A DNA stretch of 64,000 nt from Fulvia fulva (GCF_020509005.1 NC_063012.1:6758001-6822000), one strand, 5' to 3'. Counted from the stretch's first letter, positions 47,901-59,913 are shown. Translations and numbers: made by a program. Notes: generated by a model from the sequence alone, not told the origin.

Positions 47901-49275
47901 TAAATTCGCGGGCGATTACTAAGTTCTTATATAAGATAGTGTTTAGCCGGTATAGATACTACTATAAGATTGTGCTTAATAACACTAGTATTAACGAAGG
48001 GGAGGTAGAGAGGATACTTATTAGTATAGATATTAAGCACATCCGGATCTTACCCTACTATCCGTAGTTAAATATAACTATAGAAGTAGGATATCGACCT
48101 GTTCTAGCTACATTAGCTAAGCTTACTAAGAATACCTATAAGTCCTAGGAAGGATAGATTACTACGGTGCTTTAGGCTAATAGTACTACGGTATCTAGAA
48201 TCACGGGTATAACGCCGGTAGAGGTCCTATATAGCTATTATACTATTCTCCCGATCGAGGTAGATTACTAGATATAGGCGAACTATAAATAGGGATCTAT
48301 TAGACTAACGGAGGAGCTATTAGCTATTCGGGCGCGTTAATTATAGGTACGGGATATAAGTCTTTAAAAGTTATAGTTACGAAGAGTAAGGCTTCGTACC
48401 CTAAGTAAGGAATACTTCGATACTAGACGTAGTGTTAACTTCTAGGGGTTCTAGGTCGGGGATCTTGTAGTCAAGTTTAACAAGCCGTATAAGGATAACC
48501 TATCTAGAAAGATTAGTTACCGCTAGCTTAGGCCGTATCGTATAGCTAAGGTATACTCGGGATTTAGTATATACGTCCTCGAAGAGCTTAATAGTACGAG
48601 GTTAAAGGGTATATAAGCCCGAGAGAACCTAAAGCTAATCCTATAGTTAAGACCGGACCCGGAGCTTAATTTTCCTAAAGCTAAAGACATTATAGCGCTA
48701 GAGGATAGGATTAATGTCGCGAATGTCGAAAAAGGCGATCTTCCGAATAAGAACAGACCTACTACGTCTAAATCTAACAACAAAGAGGATGACGATATAC
48801 TTCTAATAGGCATTAATAGAGCTACTACACTTCCGGAACTAGAATCTAAGCCGACGAGACTATAGGTACGGCCTTATAACCTTACTACGGAGGAGATAGC
48901 CAAATTTACTAGGATTTAGGTCAAAGGAGGGATAGGACTTTATTATTTCTTTTTTTTCTTAGGCGTAAGGAGTTTACTTAATAGTTTTAGTTTCTGACCT
49001 TGATTTAACTAGCTTCTAGTTCTAGTACCTAGTTTCTAGCGTGCTTAACTAATTTCTAGGCTATATCCTTAATTTAAGAGTAGGCTTACTACGAAGACTA
49101 GACTTTGACTTAGCCTCCTTAGCCCCTTATAGAATGAACTTGCAATCTCCTTAATATCTCTAGACTAACTACTTAACTAGACGCCGGATCCGCCTTCCTT
49201 ATATATAACTTGTAGGTATAGTTTCTTAGTTTATGTTAGCGTAGCGGAGGTGAAACTAGGGACAGTTTCGTAATA
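41959..49275 (+). pseudogene. Gypsy-D gag-pol relic
   Basis: Gag from about 42200 with a CCHC knuckle at about 43352-43393, read as YYNYSSTEH.ANRC with Tyr for Cys. The middle part (43700-45400) is not assigned except as probable gag/protease. Reverse transcriptase lies at about 45850-46500: SEDFTRYRVASLVDLFLEYD, then SRDLTAFITPLRLIRY, with the catalytic box as FLNDISVKGP. RNase H ends with HVDRKKYSGPDALSRKLP near 47220-47275. Integrase covers about 47500-48350 (IKHIRILPYYPQ near 48030; ITGITPVEVLYG-like near 48200), and a C-terminal domain runs to about 48700. From 48930 to 49275 only a U-rich untranslated region and a purine tract (49276-49283) are seen. Distinct from Gypsy-A and B by its RT motifs. 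Not translatable. Confidence 0.8.
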
Positions 49276-49285
49276 GGGGAGGATA

Positions 49286-49610
49286 TATTAACGAGCTAAG
49301 AGCCCCCTTTAGACCCTGAAATTTGCGCGTCGAATCTCGTTAACCTTTAACGGTTAATTACGTCGTAGGGGTATATAGGGGTACTACTAAGATATATATA
49401 GTTAGGAGGCGACCTTAGTAGGAAGCTAGGATTTACGAAGAATCTCTCTATAAGGCAAAATACGGGAATCTAAAAATTTCAGATTTATCTTTTTTAGGAT
49501 CACTATATATATTTTACGGCCCGCGGACCGACAAGTATATACACCTACGCGTAAGCTATCCTAGGGTCACTAGGCGCGCCCTTACTTACTAGGGTAGTTA
49601 GTTGTCTATA
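49286..49610 (+). repeat. Gypsy-D 3' LTR (325 bp)
   Basis: Starts TATTAACGAGC after the purine tract GGGGAGGA (49276-49283) and ends GTCTATA. It gives the uninterrupted form of the sequence into which chromovirus C1 jumped (TCCTAGGGTCACTAGGCGCG near 49559). Confidence 0.9.
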
Positions 49611-50029
49611 CTACCGCTAGGCCTAGTACCTCGTAGTAGGAGGAAAGAGCGAAGATATAAATACCTAGTACGATAGGTAGGTTATAGTAAGCCTACTTAG
49701 GAGCCCGCTAAGGAGTTAATAGATACTATAGCCGCCTCTATCGCGGACTTCTACTATAACTATCCTACGAAGGACAGGCTAGCCGGCTTTACGCCGCTAC
49801 TAGGATAGATTCATAATAAGGATACACCCGAAGACGTCGTAAACGCTTCGTTAATAACTACGACTAACCTAGTAACTATAGGAGGGCTACGCGAATTGAT
49901 TATATACCGGACTAACGAAGGAGACGGATAAGATAGAAGATATAGAGGACGATATAGAATATAATGTCGCATTCGTAGCGGTAATAATACGAGCTTAAGG
50001 GACTAAGTACGATTTGAGAGGGGGGGTAG
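49611..50029 (+). pseudogene. Gypsy-A1 pol C-terminus relic and polypurine tract
   Basis: Matches Gypsy-A2 at about 30155-30945 but is shorter: a block present in A2 between about 30400 and 30850 is largely missing here. It ends in the purine tract GAGAGGGGGGG before the LTR. The first four bases CTAC are the duplicated target of Gypsy-D. Confidence 0.78.
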
Positions 50030-50190
50030 TATCACGGCCCTAGGCCTAGTAAATAGATAGCTAGTACGTAGGTTACGTAACCGCGCGTACTAGCGTAACA
50101 CCCCGGCTTATATATAGCCTCGGCGTACCTCGCGCTCCTCTTTCCTACGTACCTAGCTACTCTATATTAACACGACTATAAACCGCTATA
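50030..50190 (+). repeat. Gypsy-A1 3' LTR (161 bp)
   Basis: Starts TATCACGGCC and ends CCGCTATA; same length as both A2 LTRs. It keeps some C where A2 has T (CACGG, CCGCTATA), so the copies were hit by RIP separately. Confidence 0.9.
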
Positions 50191-50455
50191 ATATACCGGC
50201 GTATTCGTCGTATATCCTATAGCCTCTTAACGTAGTTTGTTTTACGCTATTAAAGCTAAAGTACTTATAATACGTATAGGACTTAGCGCATTAGCGCGTC
50301 TTCTATATTAATAAAGAAACCTTCCTTCTAGCGTTTAAAGACGCGTTTTTCGACGTATTTACCGTATCAAACTATAAGAAGGCCTTTAAAGCTATCGGGT
50401 TAGTTCCTATTAACGAGTAAGTAGTACTTAATCGCCTTAATATATACCTAAATTA
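50191..50455 (+). pseudogene. pogo/Fot1-type transposase fragment (C-terminal part)
   Basis: The plus-strand frame reads PLNVVCFTLLKLKY (near 50230), then INKETFLLAFKDAFFDVFT (about 50310-50365), then YKKAFKAIGLVPIN (about 50375-50415). This order and wording fit the end of the DDE endonuclease domain of pogo-like Tc1/mariner transposases, where QPLDVGCFAPLK precedes a helix and GLVPF. Catalytic Asp residues would lie upstream and are lost behind the Gypsy-A1 insertion. The Gln before PLN is a TAG stop, as RIP would give. The terminal inverted repeat is not identified. Confidence 0.7.
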
Positions 50456-50899
50456 TTAAGTTCGCTTTATAGGTCTATTCTTAATAATATTATATAGTAA
50501 GGAGAATTAGTAGAGGTATTAATCTTACCGAACTAGCGCTATCGCTAAATACAATATATTCGAAAGCCCTTATTAAGGCTATTCTAACGATCTATAAAGT
50601 AGGCTACTACCCCTAGAATTAAGGGAGTTCTACCTTATTTAATTTGGATAGCTTAAAGTTCTCTTTACCCTATTTCTTTAGCTCGACTTATCCTTTACCT
50701 CCGTAGTAGCTATATTAGTAGGGAGTACCTTATCGATCGAAGATACGTACGACGTACTATTCGAAAGCGCCTATTAAGGCTATTACCTAACGAGAACAAG
50801 AGTAGCGCGCCTACGCTAGCGGCCGCGTAATTACCGCTAAAAGCGACTAGAAAATAGGAATCTATCTCCTATCCGACTAGACCCTAAAATTACGGAGCC

Positions 50900-52395
50900 G
50901 CGGAGGTCAATTGCCTATTTAGGTAACTTCTAATCTTAGCCGTAGCCGAAGTATAGTAATATAGAGACTAGATCCTAAGCCTAACTCGCGAGTATTAAGT
51001 AGCTTACGAGGGATACCTAAATCTCTATAAATAGGGATACGATATAGGAACCTAGCTAGTAGTAACTAACCCTTTAATAGCTAAGCAAATAACTAACCTA
51101 GTAATAGTAAGACAATAGCTAACGATAATATACTAAGGGCCTAGGAAAGGCATAACGAACCCTAGCCGCCCCCGGCCCCTCCGCGTAGATAGAACTATAT
51201 AAAGAAGCCTAGGTAATACTAGACGAGGACGAACACCTAGCCCGAGTATATAAGAATATAAACGCGTAGCTCCTTAGTACACTTAAGGCACTCGAACACT
51301 AGACCCTAAGAACGATCTACTAGACTATATAGTACGTAGTATAATAGAAGAACCCTACGTAGGCTATAATCGCCGCGGAATACTACCCGGCCTAGCCCTA
51401 GAGGACTAATAACGCGATCCTAGTCTACGTTACCGACCCGGAGGAGAAAGGGGAACTCGAGGGCCTTACGAGTAAGGAGCTTATAGATAGAATCGGCCGG
51501 AAGGAGATCGTAGGAGCGAAGGTAGAGCTAAGGGTAGTAGTAAGGCTTTTTACTATATAGGAGACAGACCGATAAAGACTCGAGACGTATAAGGAATAGA
51601 TAAATAAAGTAGTAAAGTTAGCGAAGGTCTCCTACTAACAATTTATAGTAATAGCCTACGGGGTCCCTAGAATCTTTAAGGTCGAAAATGACCTCCCCTA
51701 GCTATAAATATAGAACTAGAGCACATCCCTAGGAGTACGCTTCTCTAAGGCCGTCTAGCTATATAGGAGCGTCGAACTAATAAAGACATACTCCTCGTTA
51801 ATCGTCTAGATAGTAAATACGGAATAAGCAAACCTTGTCCTAGATAAAGGACTATACTAGAACTACGAACGTCTTAATACGGAAATCTACTAGAGTAGCT
51901 ATAGAGTACTCTAATGCTTTAACTACTAATAGTACGGATATATCGCCCCGAAATATACGGAGAAGACCCCGAAGTACCTATACTACGTAGGCCTATACTA
52001 GGGAAAGTAATGCCTACGGGAAGAAGTAAGGTACGTATACTATAGCCGGAGACACCCGGCGTACTCGAGCTAATACCTAACCCGGATCGCCGTAAAAGGG
52101 AAGGCTAACTAAGTACGAGTAACGACCCTAGCGAGGTACCCTACCCCGTAGTAAGGTAGCGCTTAATATAAAGGCTTTAAGGCGGTAAAAAGAAAGAGAA
52201 CGGAGGAGGCTATAAGGGGCACCCTACCGAGTACGTACCCGCCGCTAGGACGGCTAAGGGGGCTAAATAGGGTAGTAAACGAGATATAATAGATACGGAT
52301 TTTTAGAACACCCCTACTAGCCGAAGGCCTACTAACCTAAGAGGAAGATACGATAATCGTAGGTACTACCTAAGCCCGGAGCACCCCTATAGACA
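50900..52395 (+). pseudogene. LINE-C ORF1 relic (zinc knuckles)
   Basis: Collinear with LINE-2 ORF1: VTDPEEKGELEGLTSKEL near 51430, and three knuckles at about 51905-52085 with Tyr for most Cys ligands. RNA-binding protein in this family. Stops throughout. Confidence 0.72.
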
Positions 52396-52399
52396 TTAT

Positions 52400-54529
52400 C
52401 CTAGCTAGCCCGTAATAGTAGTATAGGACAACCTTACTATTATATAGTATAACGTTAATAAAAGTAAAGATAAGGTCTAGCTCTACTTCCTATAGGGATT
52501 CGACTACTAAAAGTACTATATTGTAGCGCTATAGGAACCTTAGACTAACCTATATATAAGTAAACCGGTAACCTATAATAATAAACGATACTATACGGTA
52601 ATTAGTAGGGGTATAGGACATACTCTAAGAATATATACCTACGTAAGTAAGGCTATAAGTATAGAAGTATAGAAGGTCGTACTATAGCCGGAGGGCTACT
52701 AGGGAGACATAACGACAATCGAAATAGTAATAGGCTAGGGAACCGTCCGAATTTATAACGTCTATAACCCTCCTCTATAAGGACGAACGAGTAGAGACCT
52801 AGGAACCCTAGCTACACTAGACCGGATACTCGAACAAGGGGATATATACTAAGTCCTAGTAGGCGACTTTAACCTTTACTACCCGTAATAGGGTCTAGAC
52901 TTCACCCCCCTATACGTATACCTAGGAGGTAAGTTACTAGAAATTACCGCGAGCCGCGATATAGAACTAGCGACCCTAAAGGGTATAGAGACGTAGAAGG
53001 CGAGATTAAGCGTAAGTATAATCGACCTATACTTCCTCTCGAGAGAGCTAGGAACGAGACTAGACAAGTACCGCCCGAACCTCTCGCTCGAAGTAGGATT
53101 AGACTATATACCGATCTAGATAATAATCGAGGTAGGATCCGAGGAGGAACCTATAGCGGAGCTACGCCTAAACTAGAAGAAGGCCCCGTAGGAGGAAATC
53201 CGAGACGAACTAGCGGTACGACTATACGATAATAGAGCAAATATAGGACTAGAAGCAGGAATAGAAGTAGAATAAGAAGTCGAGCTTAATAAAGAAGCCG
53301 AACGGATAACGACAGTCGTATAGGAGACAGCTCGTCGGTATATACCCTATATTCGACCTTCTTAAAGACAGAAGCTATTCTAGACCCCGGCGTACGCGGA
53401 AAGGGTAAAGGAGGCGAGGAGGGCTAGACGAGAGTAGACAAAGGAGTATATATAAGTAATGTAGGACGTATACTAAAGGGCTAGCTAAGCTAAGAAGGCC
53501 TAGATATATCGGGACAGATAGCTAGACTAGAGAACGACAGTCGGGCTCGTAATAGAGAATCCTAACTAGATATAGCGACTAGCGAGGTAGGCGAGAGCCG
53601 GTAGGATAGAGAAGACGCCTCACTTCCTACCTATAGTCGATATAACGGGGACGCTAAGGTTAACGCCGGAGGTAAAAGCGAAGGCGTTTACGGACTACTT
53701 CTTCTTAATATAAGTCGACGCGGACCTAGCGGATATAGTAGGCACGTCGTACCCGGAACTACTAGATATATACTAGACAGTCTAGCTAGGCGAGGTTAAG
53801 GCCGTAATAGGATAGCTTAAGGGAAGAAAGGCCCTAGGGCCCGACAAAATCCTAAACCTCCTACTAAAGGAATATAAAGAGGAAATCGCCCCGAGCCTAG
53901 CTAAGCTCTTTACTACTTATCTACGGAAAGGCTACTATCTAAAGCCGTATAGAGACTCTATAATAGTAGTTATCCGGAAGCTATAGAAGGAAGACTATAA
54001 TAGGCTTAAGTTATATAGCCCGATTACGCTCCTAAGTATAGTAGGGAAGATCCTAGAGAAGGTAGTAGCCTAGAGACTTATAAAATTAGTCGAGGAGAAT
54101 AATATCCTCCCGGAGACATAGATAGGAGGGAGAAGTAACCGCTTAACCCTTACGGTAATAGAACTAATAACTAAATAGATCTGTTACGGCCACTCTATTA
54201 GTGAAGGATTAGCAAAGGGGCACGTGACCTCAGATCACGTAACGCTCGGCCCGAAGCCGACTCGTAATACCTCGGCCCTTAAGTATAGGCCTCGACCTTA
54301 GAACCTACTTCTCTCTTTAGCTATCGACTTTGTTAATACTATACCCCTATACTCTCGTACTATAGCCTCGTAATAAGATCTAAACCCTCTAGTACTATAG
54401 ACGGAATAGAATAGTATCGCTACTCTCCCTAGACATCTCCGGAGTATTCGATAACGTCTCCTACGAAAGACTACTCTATATACTCTAATAGAAGGGAGTC
54501 CCCGTATAGGCTACGAAATTTATATACTC
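52400..54529 (+). pseudogene. LINE-C ORF2 relic (endonuclease and part of RT)
   Basis: Endonuclease at about 52440-53130 (YNVNKSKDKV, VRIYNVYNPPL, VLVGDFNLYYP, SRELGTRLDKYRPNLSLEVG). Reverse transcriptase from about 53815: LKGRKALGPDKILNLLLKEY, ILEKVVA, TLTVIELI, then after the solo LTR LLSLDISGVFDNVSYERLLY at about 54415-54475. The FVDD box and everything after it are missing because the copy ends at the Copia LTR. Confidence 0.82.
54182..54375 (+). repeat. Solo LTR of Gypsy-B (194 bp)
   Basis: Starts TGTTACGGCC and ends CGTAATA; aligns with 6584-6788. A perfect 5-bp duplication AGATC flanks it (54177-54181 and 54376-54380), and the LINE-C frame continues across. It is what remains after recombination between the two LTRs of a full Gypsy-B. 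CACGTG at 54221-54226 is intact; the second copy has become CACGTA (54236-54241). Confidence 0.92.
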
Positions 54530-54764
54530 TATTAAATAGGTACGGGTAGATAGTAGCGGAGTGGAGTAAGAGATTAATCTTTAACTAACTAATAGTACGA
54601 GTATATAGCAATATATTAGGAACTAATATATTGATTATATTAGATGTCTATCTAAGCTAAAGGGGAGAGAAGGTATCTCCCTATAAGCTAAGTCATCGTA
54701 GATGCCTTAGGCTACTAGATTACTTCCTAATTATTGACTCCCTTTAAGATACTATATCTTAATA
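54530..54764 (-). repeat. Copia 3' LTR (235 bp)
   Basis: TATTAAATAGG to TCTTAATA in plus orientation. Differs from the partner at about a dozen or more positions, mainly C/T and G/A. Confidence 0.9.
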
Positions 54765-55169
54765 CTCCTACTTATCTCGTATAGGAGGTTATAGTCTACT
54801 CACTTCCTATCAATAGTACTTGGTCCTTTTTATAACAGGTTAAGCTGGCTTATAAACCTCTAGAAGTGTAGACTAGTCTTTAGTTTTATAAACCCGTCTA
54901 TAACTATCTTAGAGGTTAGGGTGTACTTAATAGCAATAAGCCTCCTCTACTAAAGTTTCCTAATAGCGTTATAGGTAATGTCAATGTGCTTCGACTTGTC
55001 ATAAACATGTACATCTTTTACTAGGGTAAGGGCAGCTTGATTGTTACCTCTTAATTAGACTAGTCTCAAATTTGATACAGTCTCCTAGTTTCTAGTGATT
55101 CTTAGTTAATAGGAACAGTCTCCTACTAACTCTAGACAATCCATTTCTCTTAGTAGTAAAGCTAGGAAT

Positions 55170-58100
55170 TGGGACTGCTTCGTATATATATTTATAGCTA
55201 TATATTTAGCCTCTATTATAGATATTGCTACAGACTTTTGCTTCTTGCTTATCTAAGAAACTGGTGCCCTATAGAGGAAGAAGACATACCTAAGGATTGA
55301 GATTCTGTCTGCTTTGTCTATTGTATAATCAGAATCATAGTATCTAATAAGGTGTCCTTTTCTAGACTTTGAGAACTAAAGTCCTAGATTAGGGTATAAT
55401 CTTAGGTACCTAATGATCTTCTTCAAAGCCTTTATGTAGTAGGTGGATAGGTTACTTATAAATGAGCTTATCCTTCCTAGGGCAAAAGCAATGTCTAGCC
55501 TTATGATTGTTACTAGCTATATCTAAGTAGTATTAATACTCTAGTACTCTGCCTTGTCACACCTCTTATCTATATAGCTTGAAGGTTTAAGGGCCTTATA
55601 GCTATCTATAGGTAAGTATGTAGGTGCTACCTTCTTATAGTTCATTCTTATCTTAGCTAGGCTATCCCTAATAAAGTGTCCTTAGTCAAGTTTTAGGATT
55701 CCTCTCTTCCTGTCCCTTATAACTCTTATACTAAGGATCTTTTTAGGTTCACCTAGATCTTTGATCTTGAAGATCTTGCCAAGTTCTCTTTTGAACTAGA
55801 GAACATCTATTAACTTTAGTGTAGCAATTGGAATGTCATCTATATGTATAAGGATTATGATCTCCCTCTTCTTATAGATAAGTAGGCATAGATCCACTTC
55901 TGACTATATAAATCCAATCTCTCTAAGCTTTAATACATAGAGTTGATTCTAATCTCTAGCTACTTACTTAAGTCTATATAAGCTTTTAAGGATTTTGAAC
56001 ACTATGTTTAGTAGAAGCTCAACTCCTAGTAGTAGTAATATAAAGATGTCTTTATAGAGGGTGCTTTCTATAAATGTATTGTTCATATCTACTTAGTAAA
56101 GATAAAGATCCTTCTTATACACAATAGCTATAAACACCCTAAGGGTGTCCTGTCTTACTATAGGTGTAAATGTCTCTATAAAGTCAATACTAAACTTCTA
56201 TAAGAAGCCTCTTACAACTAGTCTAGCCTTGAACTTTTCAATAGCTCTACTAATGCTTCTCTTAATATTAAAGACCTATCTTGATGTAACTAGATTTGCT
56301 CCTTTTAGTAGAACAGAATTTTCCTAGGTATTGTTACTCTATAGAGCATCTGGTTCCTTTTAGATTGCTTCCTTCTAAAGATGTCCCCATTTCTTATCAT
56401 TTATAGCATCCTTATAGGATTTTGGAATTAGGACCTCTTGCTTATATATAATAGCTTCTATAGTTACTATAAAGGCCATTTCCTTAACTTCTTCTAGGAA
56501 TTCGCTATCCTATAGTATTGAACTGTCCACTAATTACATAGCTATAAAGAAAGCTTAGTGAAAAGCAGCAAGGTTCTCTAAGAGGTCTATTGCTTCTCCT
56601 ACTTTAGTAGTTAGTTCGGGCTTAGGGACTATAGATTTTAGGGCTTTCTGTTTTATGTTATAGCCCTTAACATCATAGTCAGCCTTTCTCTTTCTAAGGG
56701 ATGATTTAGGGACCGTCACTTATGACCTAGTAACGTCTATTTCCTAGGGATCTAGGGAGCTTCTCTTAATTAGCTAATCGATTTTCTGAAATTCCCCTAC
56801 GTTCTCCGGAGGTTAGGAAAGTTGTATAAATAGCTTTCTCGGCTAAGCGACTTTAGGGCTCTCAATTAGCTAATCTATTTCGGGGGTGCTTTAATAGACG
56901 CCTGAATAGTAGGTAGATTGTCCTAAGGATACGTTCTTCCTCGGCCTTCCTAAGGGCTTCCTAGCTAGTACGCTACTTAGTAGATTTAATGTTAGAACAT
57001 TAAGACCTATATCACCTCTAGGCTAGTCCTTAAAGAAGTCTATATATATATATTGTTTAACAGCTCTTATGTCTAGTTCCTAAAAGAGCTAGGCTTTAGC
57101 TATGTTTTTAATATACCTAATAAACACTACTTCTTTACCCCTATTTATTAGCTTGTTACTTCTTACCTATTAAGGTTAGAATCTTGTGTCTATATAGACA
57201 ACAGCTTTATATCCCCAAACTTTCAAATAGTTGATAGTCGGTTTGATACTATCAAAAGCCTTATCTAGTGAAACCTTAAACCTATCGTAATCTAGGCCAT
57301 TTCAGTTTGTTCCTTATATAAGTTTGGGCCTCTAGTGCTTTAGGCCAAAATTTAACCGGCATTTTAGCCTCTTTAAGCATTGCCCTTATAGAGTCCTCTA
57401 AGGTTTGTATTGACCTCTCAACTAGTCCATTCTGTAGAGAGTTGTATACCTTAGTCGGCTCGAGCCTAATCCCTAAATCCTTCTCCTACTGCTTTACTAA
57501 TATAATAAGTTCTTTTATATTGTTAAGCCTTACTACTTTTAGCTACGCTAATGATTTCCTCTCTACTTTGATCTTCTAGTTCTAGAGAGCAACTAGAGCA
57601 TCTTCTCTTTTCCTAAGAGGAAAGGTCCACTTCTTCCTAGAGAAGTTGTTAACAATCTCAAGCTAGTATTTAAATTCTAGTCTTAAGATTAGTAGTAGGC
57701 CATATATATTAATAGATATAAGGGCAAGTCCCTTAGGTCTTCTCTCTATAAATTTGCCTTTGTACTTCTTTATCTTTGCTATTAAACATACTCTGTACTA
57801 GTGAAAGCCACCCTTAGGGATAGGAATAGGTTCTTTTAAGTCTATTACCTTATAAAGATTCTAGAGCAAATTCTTCCTAAAGTGTGCAAATCTTCTATAC
57901 TAAAGCTCCTACTGCTTTAGGTCGGTCTCTAATTAAGCAGTCATAAAGGCATTCTCTATTAGTAGTGTATATAATAAGTAATATGCCCGTTCTTATAGGA
58001 GAAGAGAAATCTCATCAATAAATAGAACCCCCCTAAGGAGCTTTGTCTAGACAACAGTCTTACTAGAGGGGGAAACAAGAGAAAATAATAGAGGTTGAAT

Positions 58101-59460
58101 ACCAAACTGCTTACTAAACTAGTTCTATAAAACCAGGTTTACTCCTAGCTTAGGTATAAGTAGGACATCTTCTAAAACAACTTTTCTACCAGCTCTCCTA
58201 CTCATCTCTACATTCCTAATATAAGTGGCTAATAAAAACCCACCTCCCACTTTTATCCATTTCTTCCTTGTTAAGGGAGTTATAGATCTAAAGAGGCAGC
58301 TTTGGTTAGTTATATAGGATGAAGTATAGGAGTTAAGTAACTACTCTAACGAGGGGAACTTACCTTAGACTTCTATAGTTAAGTAAGCCACTTTATTATA
58401 CTCATCATTATTAGACATTATCTCTAGGGATGAGCTATATAAGTCACGTGACTCTTAGGCGGAAAAACCTTTTCTAGTCTTCTTTACTTTAGAGGTATAA
58501 GACTAGGCCTAGTTCTTCTAGAGTGATAGTATGTTAGAGCTGAGTTCCTTCACCATTTTCTTAAGTTCTTCTATAGAGGACTTCTCTCTTAGTGTCCTCC
58601 TTGAAGTGGGTGGTAGAGTTCTCTTCTTCTTGATATGTGTTATATTCTAGGAAGATAGTAGTTAGGAATAAGATCTAAGGACCTTTCTTGCCTTAGGTAG
58701 ACTAGGGCAGTCCTTGATCAGATGATCCTTCTTATAGAGAAGGTAGGAGAGTGGTCTTACTAGACCTAAGGGCTTGACCTAGGTGGCTACTATGCTATAC
58801 TTAGCCTTAGAGGGATCTAACCTAGCTTCTTAAGCTTCAAGGATCTTTAAGGTCCTTTTATCATCTATCTTTAGCTAAGCCATAATAGTATCCCTAGCTA
58901 TATAGTAGTCAGGTAGCAGTGAGCTTAAGAGCTAGGTCATCCTTACATTAGCTTTCCTATAATACTGACCCTCTAGGTCAACATTAGCAATCCTTTTTCT
59001 AAGAGAAACTAGGTAGGTCTATACAGATCTGATAGTGAACTCTTTACTTATCTTAAAGGTCACAAATTGCTTTATAAGCTTATGTGCATAGGTTAGTAGC
59101 ACCTAGCTATACTTGTTTCAGAGATATACCTACTTCTTAGTAGCTCTTCTAGATTTATATAAGCCCTTAAGCTCAAATTCATCTTCTTCTATAATCCTAC
59201 TAAGGATACTAAAGTTATATACTGTATTATGTCTTGTCTATATTAGCGTATTAAGGATCTCTTTAGTAATAGCCTCTTCTTAGAGTTTTAGAGTCTTGCC
59301 CTTAATGTTGTTAAAAGACACTTCTATTAGGTCATTAATTACAAAGAATGCTAATTGGCTCTCTATCTTATATCTCTAAAGGTTGAACTATCTCTTCTAA
59401 TTGTCCCTCCTAAGAATTAGGATTTTGCCTCCCTTCTCCTCTATCTTCTCTTAGCATAAA
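55170..59460 (-). pseudogene. Copia gag-pol relic
   Basis: Read on the minus strand: Gag region about 58800-59460; a zinc-knuckle-like YKKDHLIKDCP near 58710-58750; protease remnant LLNSYTSSYIT (from a DSGTSSH-type site) near 58310-58345; integrase about 57350-57850 (NGLVERSIQTLEDS near 57400); reverse transcriptase with VDMNNTFIESTLYKDIFI near 56030-56090 and a catalytic box HIDDIPI near 55840; RNase H with DSDYTIDKADRI near 55310 and SKKQKSVAISIIEAKYIAI near 55190-55245. Stops are mostly TAG from Trp or Gln. One polyprotein of more than 1,300 residues is usual for the family. The 60-codon plus-strand frame at 56145-56327 and small minus frames are chance. Confidence 0.87.
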
Positions 59461-59913
59461 TCTATAATAGATTGGATGTAATAAAACAAGGTGTGTATAT
59501 TCCAAAGTAGTGGCTTAGATCCTACTAAGGCTTCTAGTATAGAATAGGAAAGTTCGTAGGTATAGATACTAAGGCCTACTTAGTAAAGTAAAGAAGGAGC
59601 GGTATAAGGTCTCGGGGCTAGGACATAGGTCTATCTCTCCTAGTAGAGCTTCAAATGACTTACTTAAAGTCCTTCTTGATAGTATCTCAATACAGTTCTG
59701 CCTATAGAGTATCTTCAAGGTATTGGCTTTAAGTAAGCCGTATAGAGTCCTTGTCTAGATTACCTATTACTTAGTATCAAACTAAGCTCCTTAATAGGAT
59801 AGACGGGGTAGACTTCTAATTCCCAGATGTTTTCTACTACGATAGCAAGGGATACAAGTAACCTATACTAATATAGGTTGCTCTTATTCCTACATAAACC
59901 CGGGCTTATAACC

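Larger units (their letters stand above)
35338..49610 (+). mobile_element. Gypsy-D: Ty3/gypsy retrotransposon with a chromovirus in its 5' LTR
   Basis: Both LTRs are 325 bp once the nested chromovirus and one copy of its TCTAG duplication are removed: 35338-35616 plus 41913-41958, and 49286-49610. The flanks share a 4-bp duplication CTAC (35334-35337 and 49611-49614). Removing the element and one CTAC restores collinearity with Gypsy-A2 at 30138-30163. RIP-saturated apart from the nested chromovirus. Confidence 0.88.
31107..50190 (+). mobile_element. Gypsy-A1: host copy, right part, interrupted by Gypsy-D
   Basis: This resumes at the gag knuckle where the 23 bp at 6789-6811 leave off. It continues through pol to 35337, is split by Gypsy-D (35338-49610), resumes at 49611 and ends in an LTR at 50030-50190. 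The fit of both joins to uninterrupted A2 sequence (14208-14245 and 30138-30163) shows that A1 is older than A2 and Gypsy-D. Confidence 0.88.
50460..54529 (+). mobile_element. LINE-C: Tad-like non-LTR retrotransposon, truncated
   Basis: Collinear with LINE-2 (offset about 26,940 bp), so the true 5' end is probably near 50560, with 50460-50560 uncertain. It is cut at 54529 by the Copia LTR, in the middle of the reverse transcriptase. It contains a solo Gypsy-B LTR at 54182-54375 with duplication AGATC. Heavily RIP-mutated. Confidence 0.82.
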
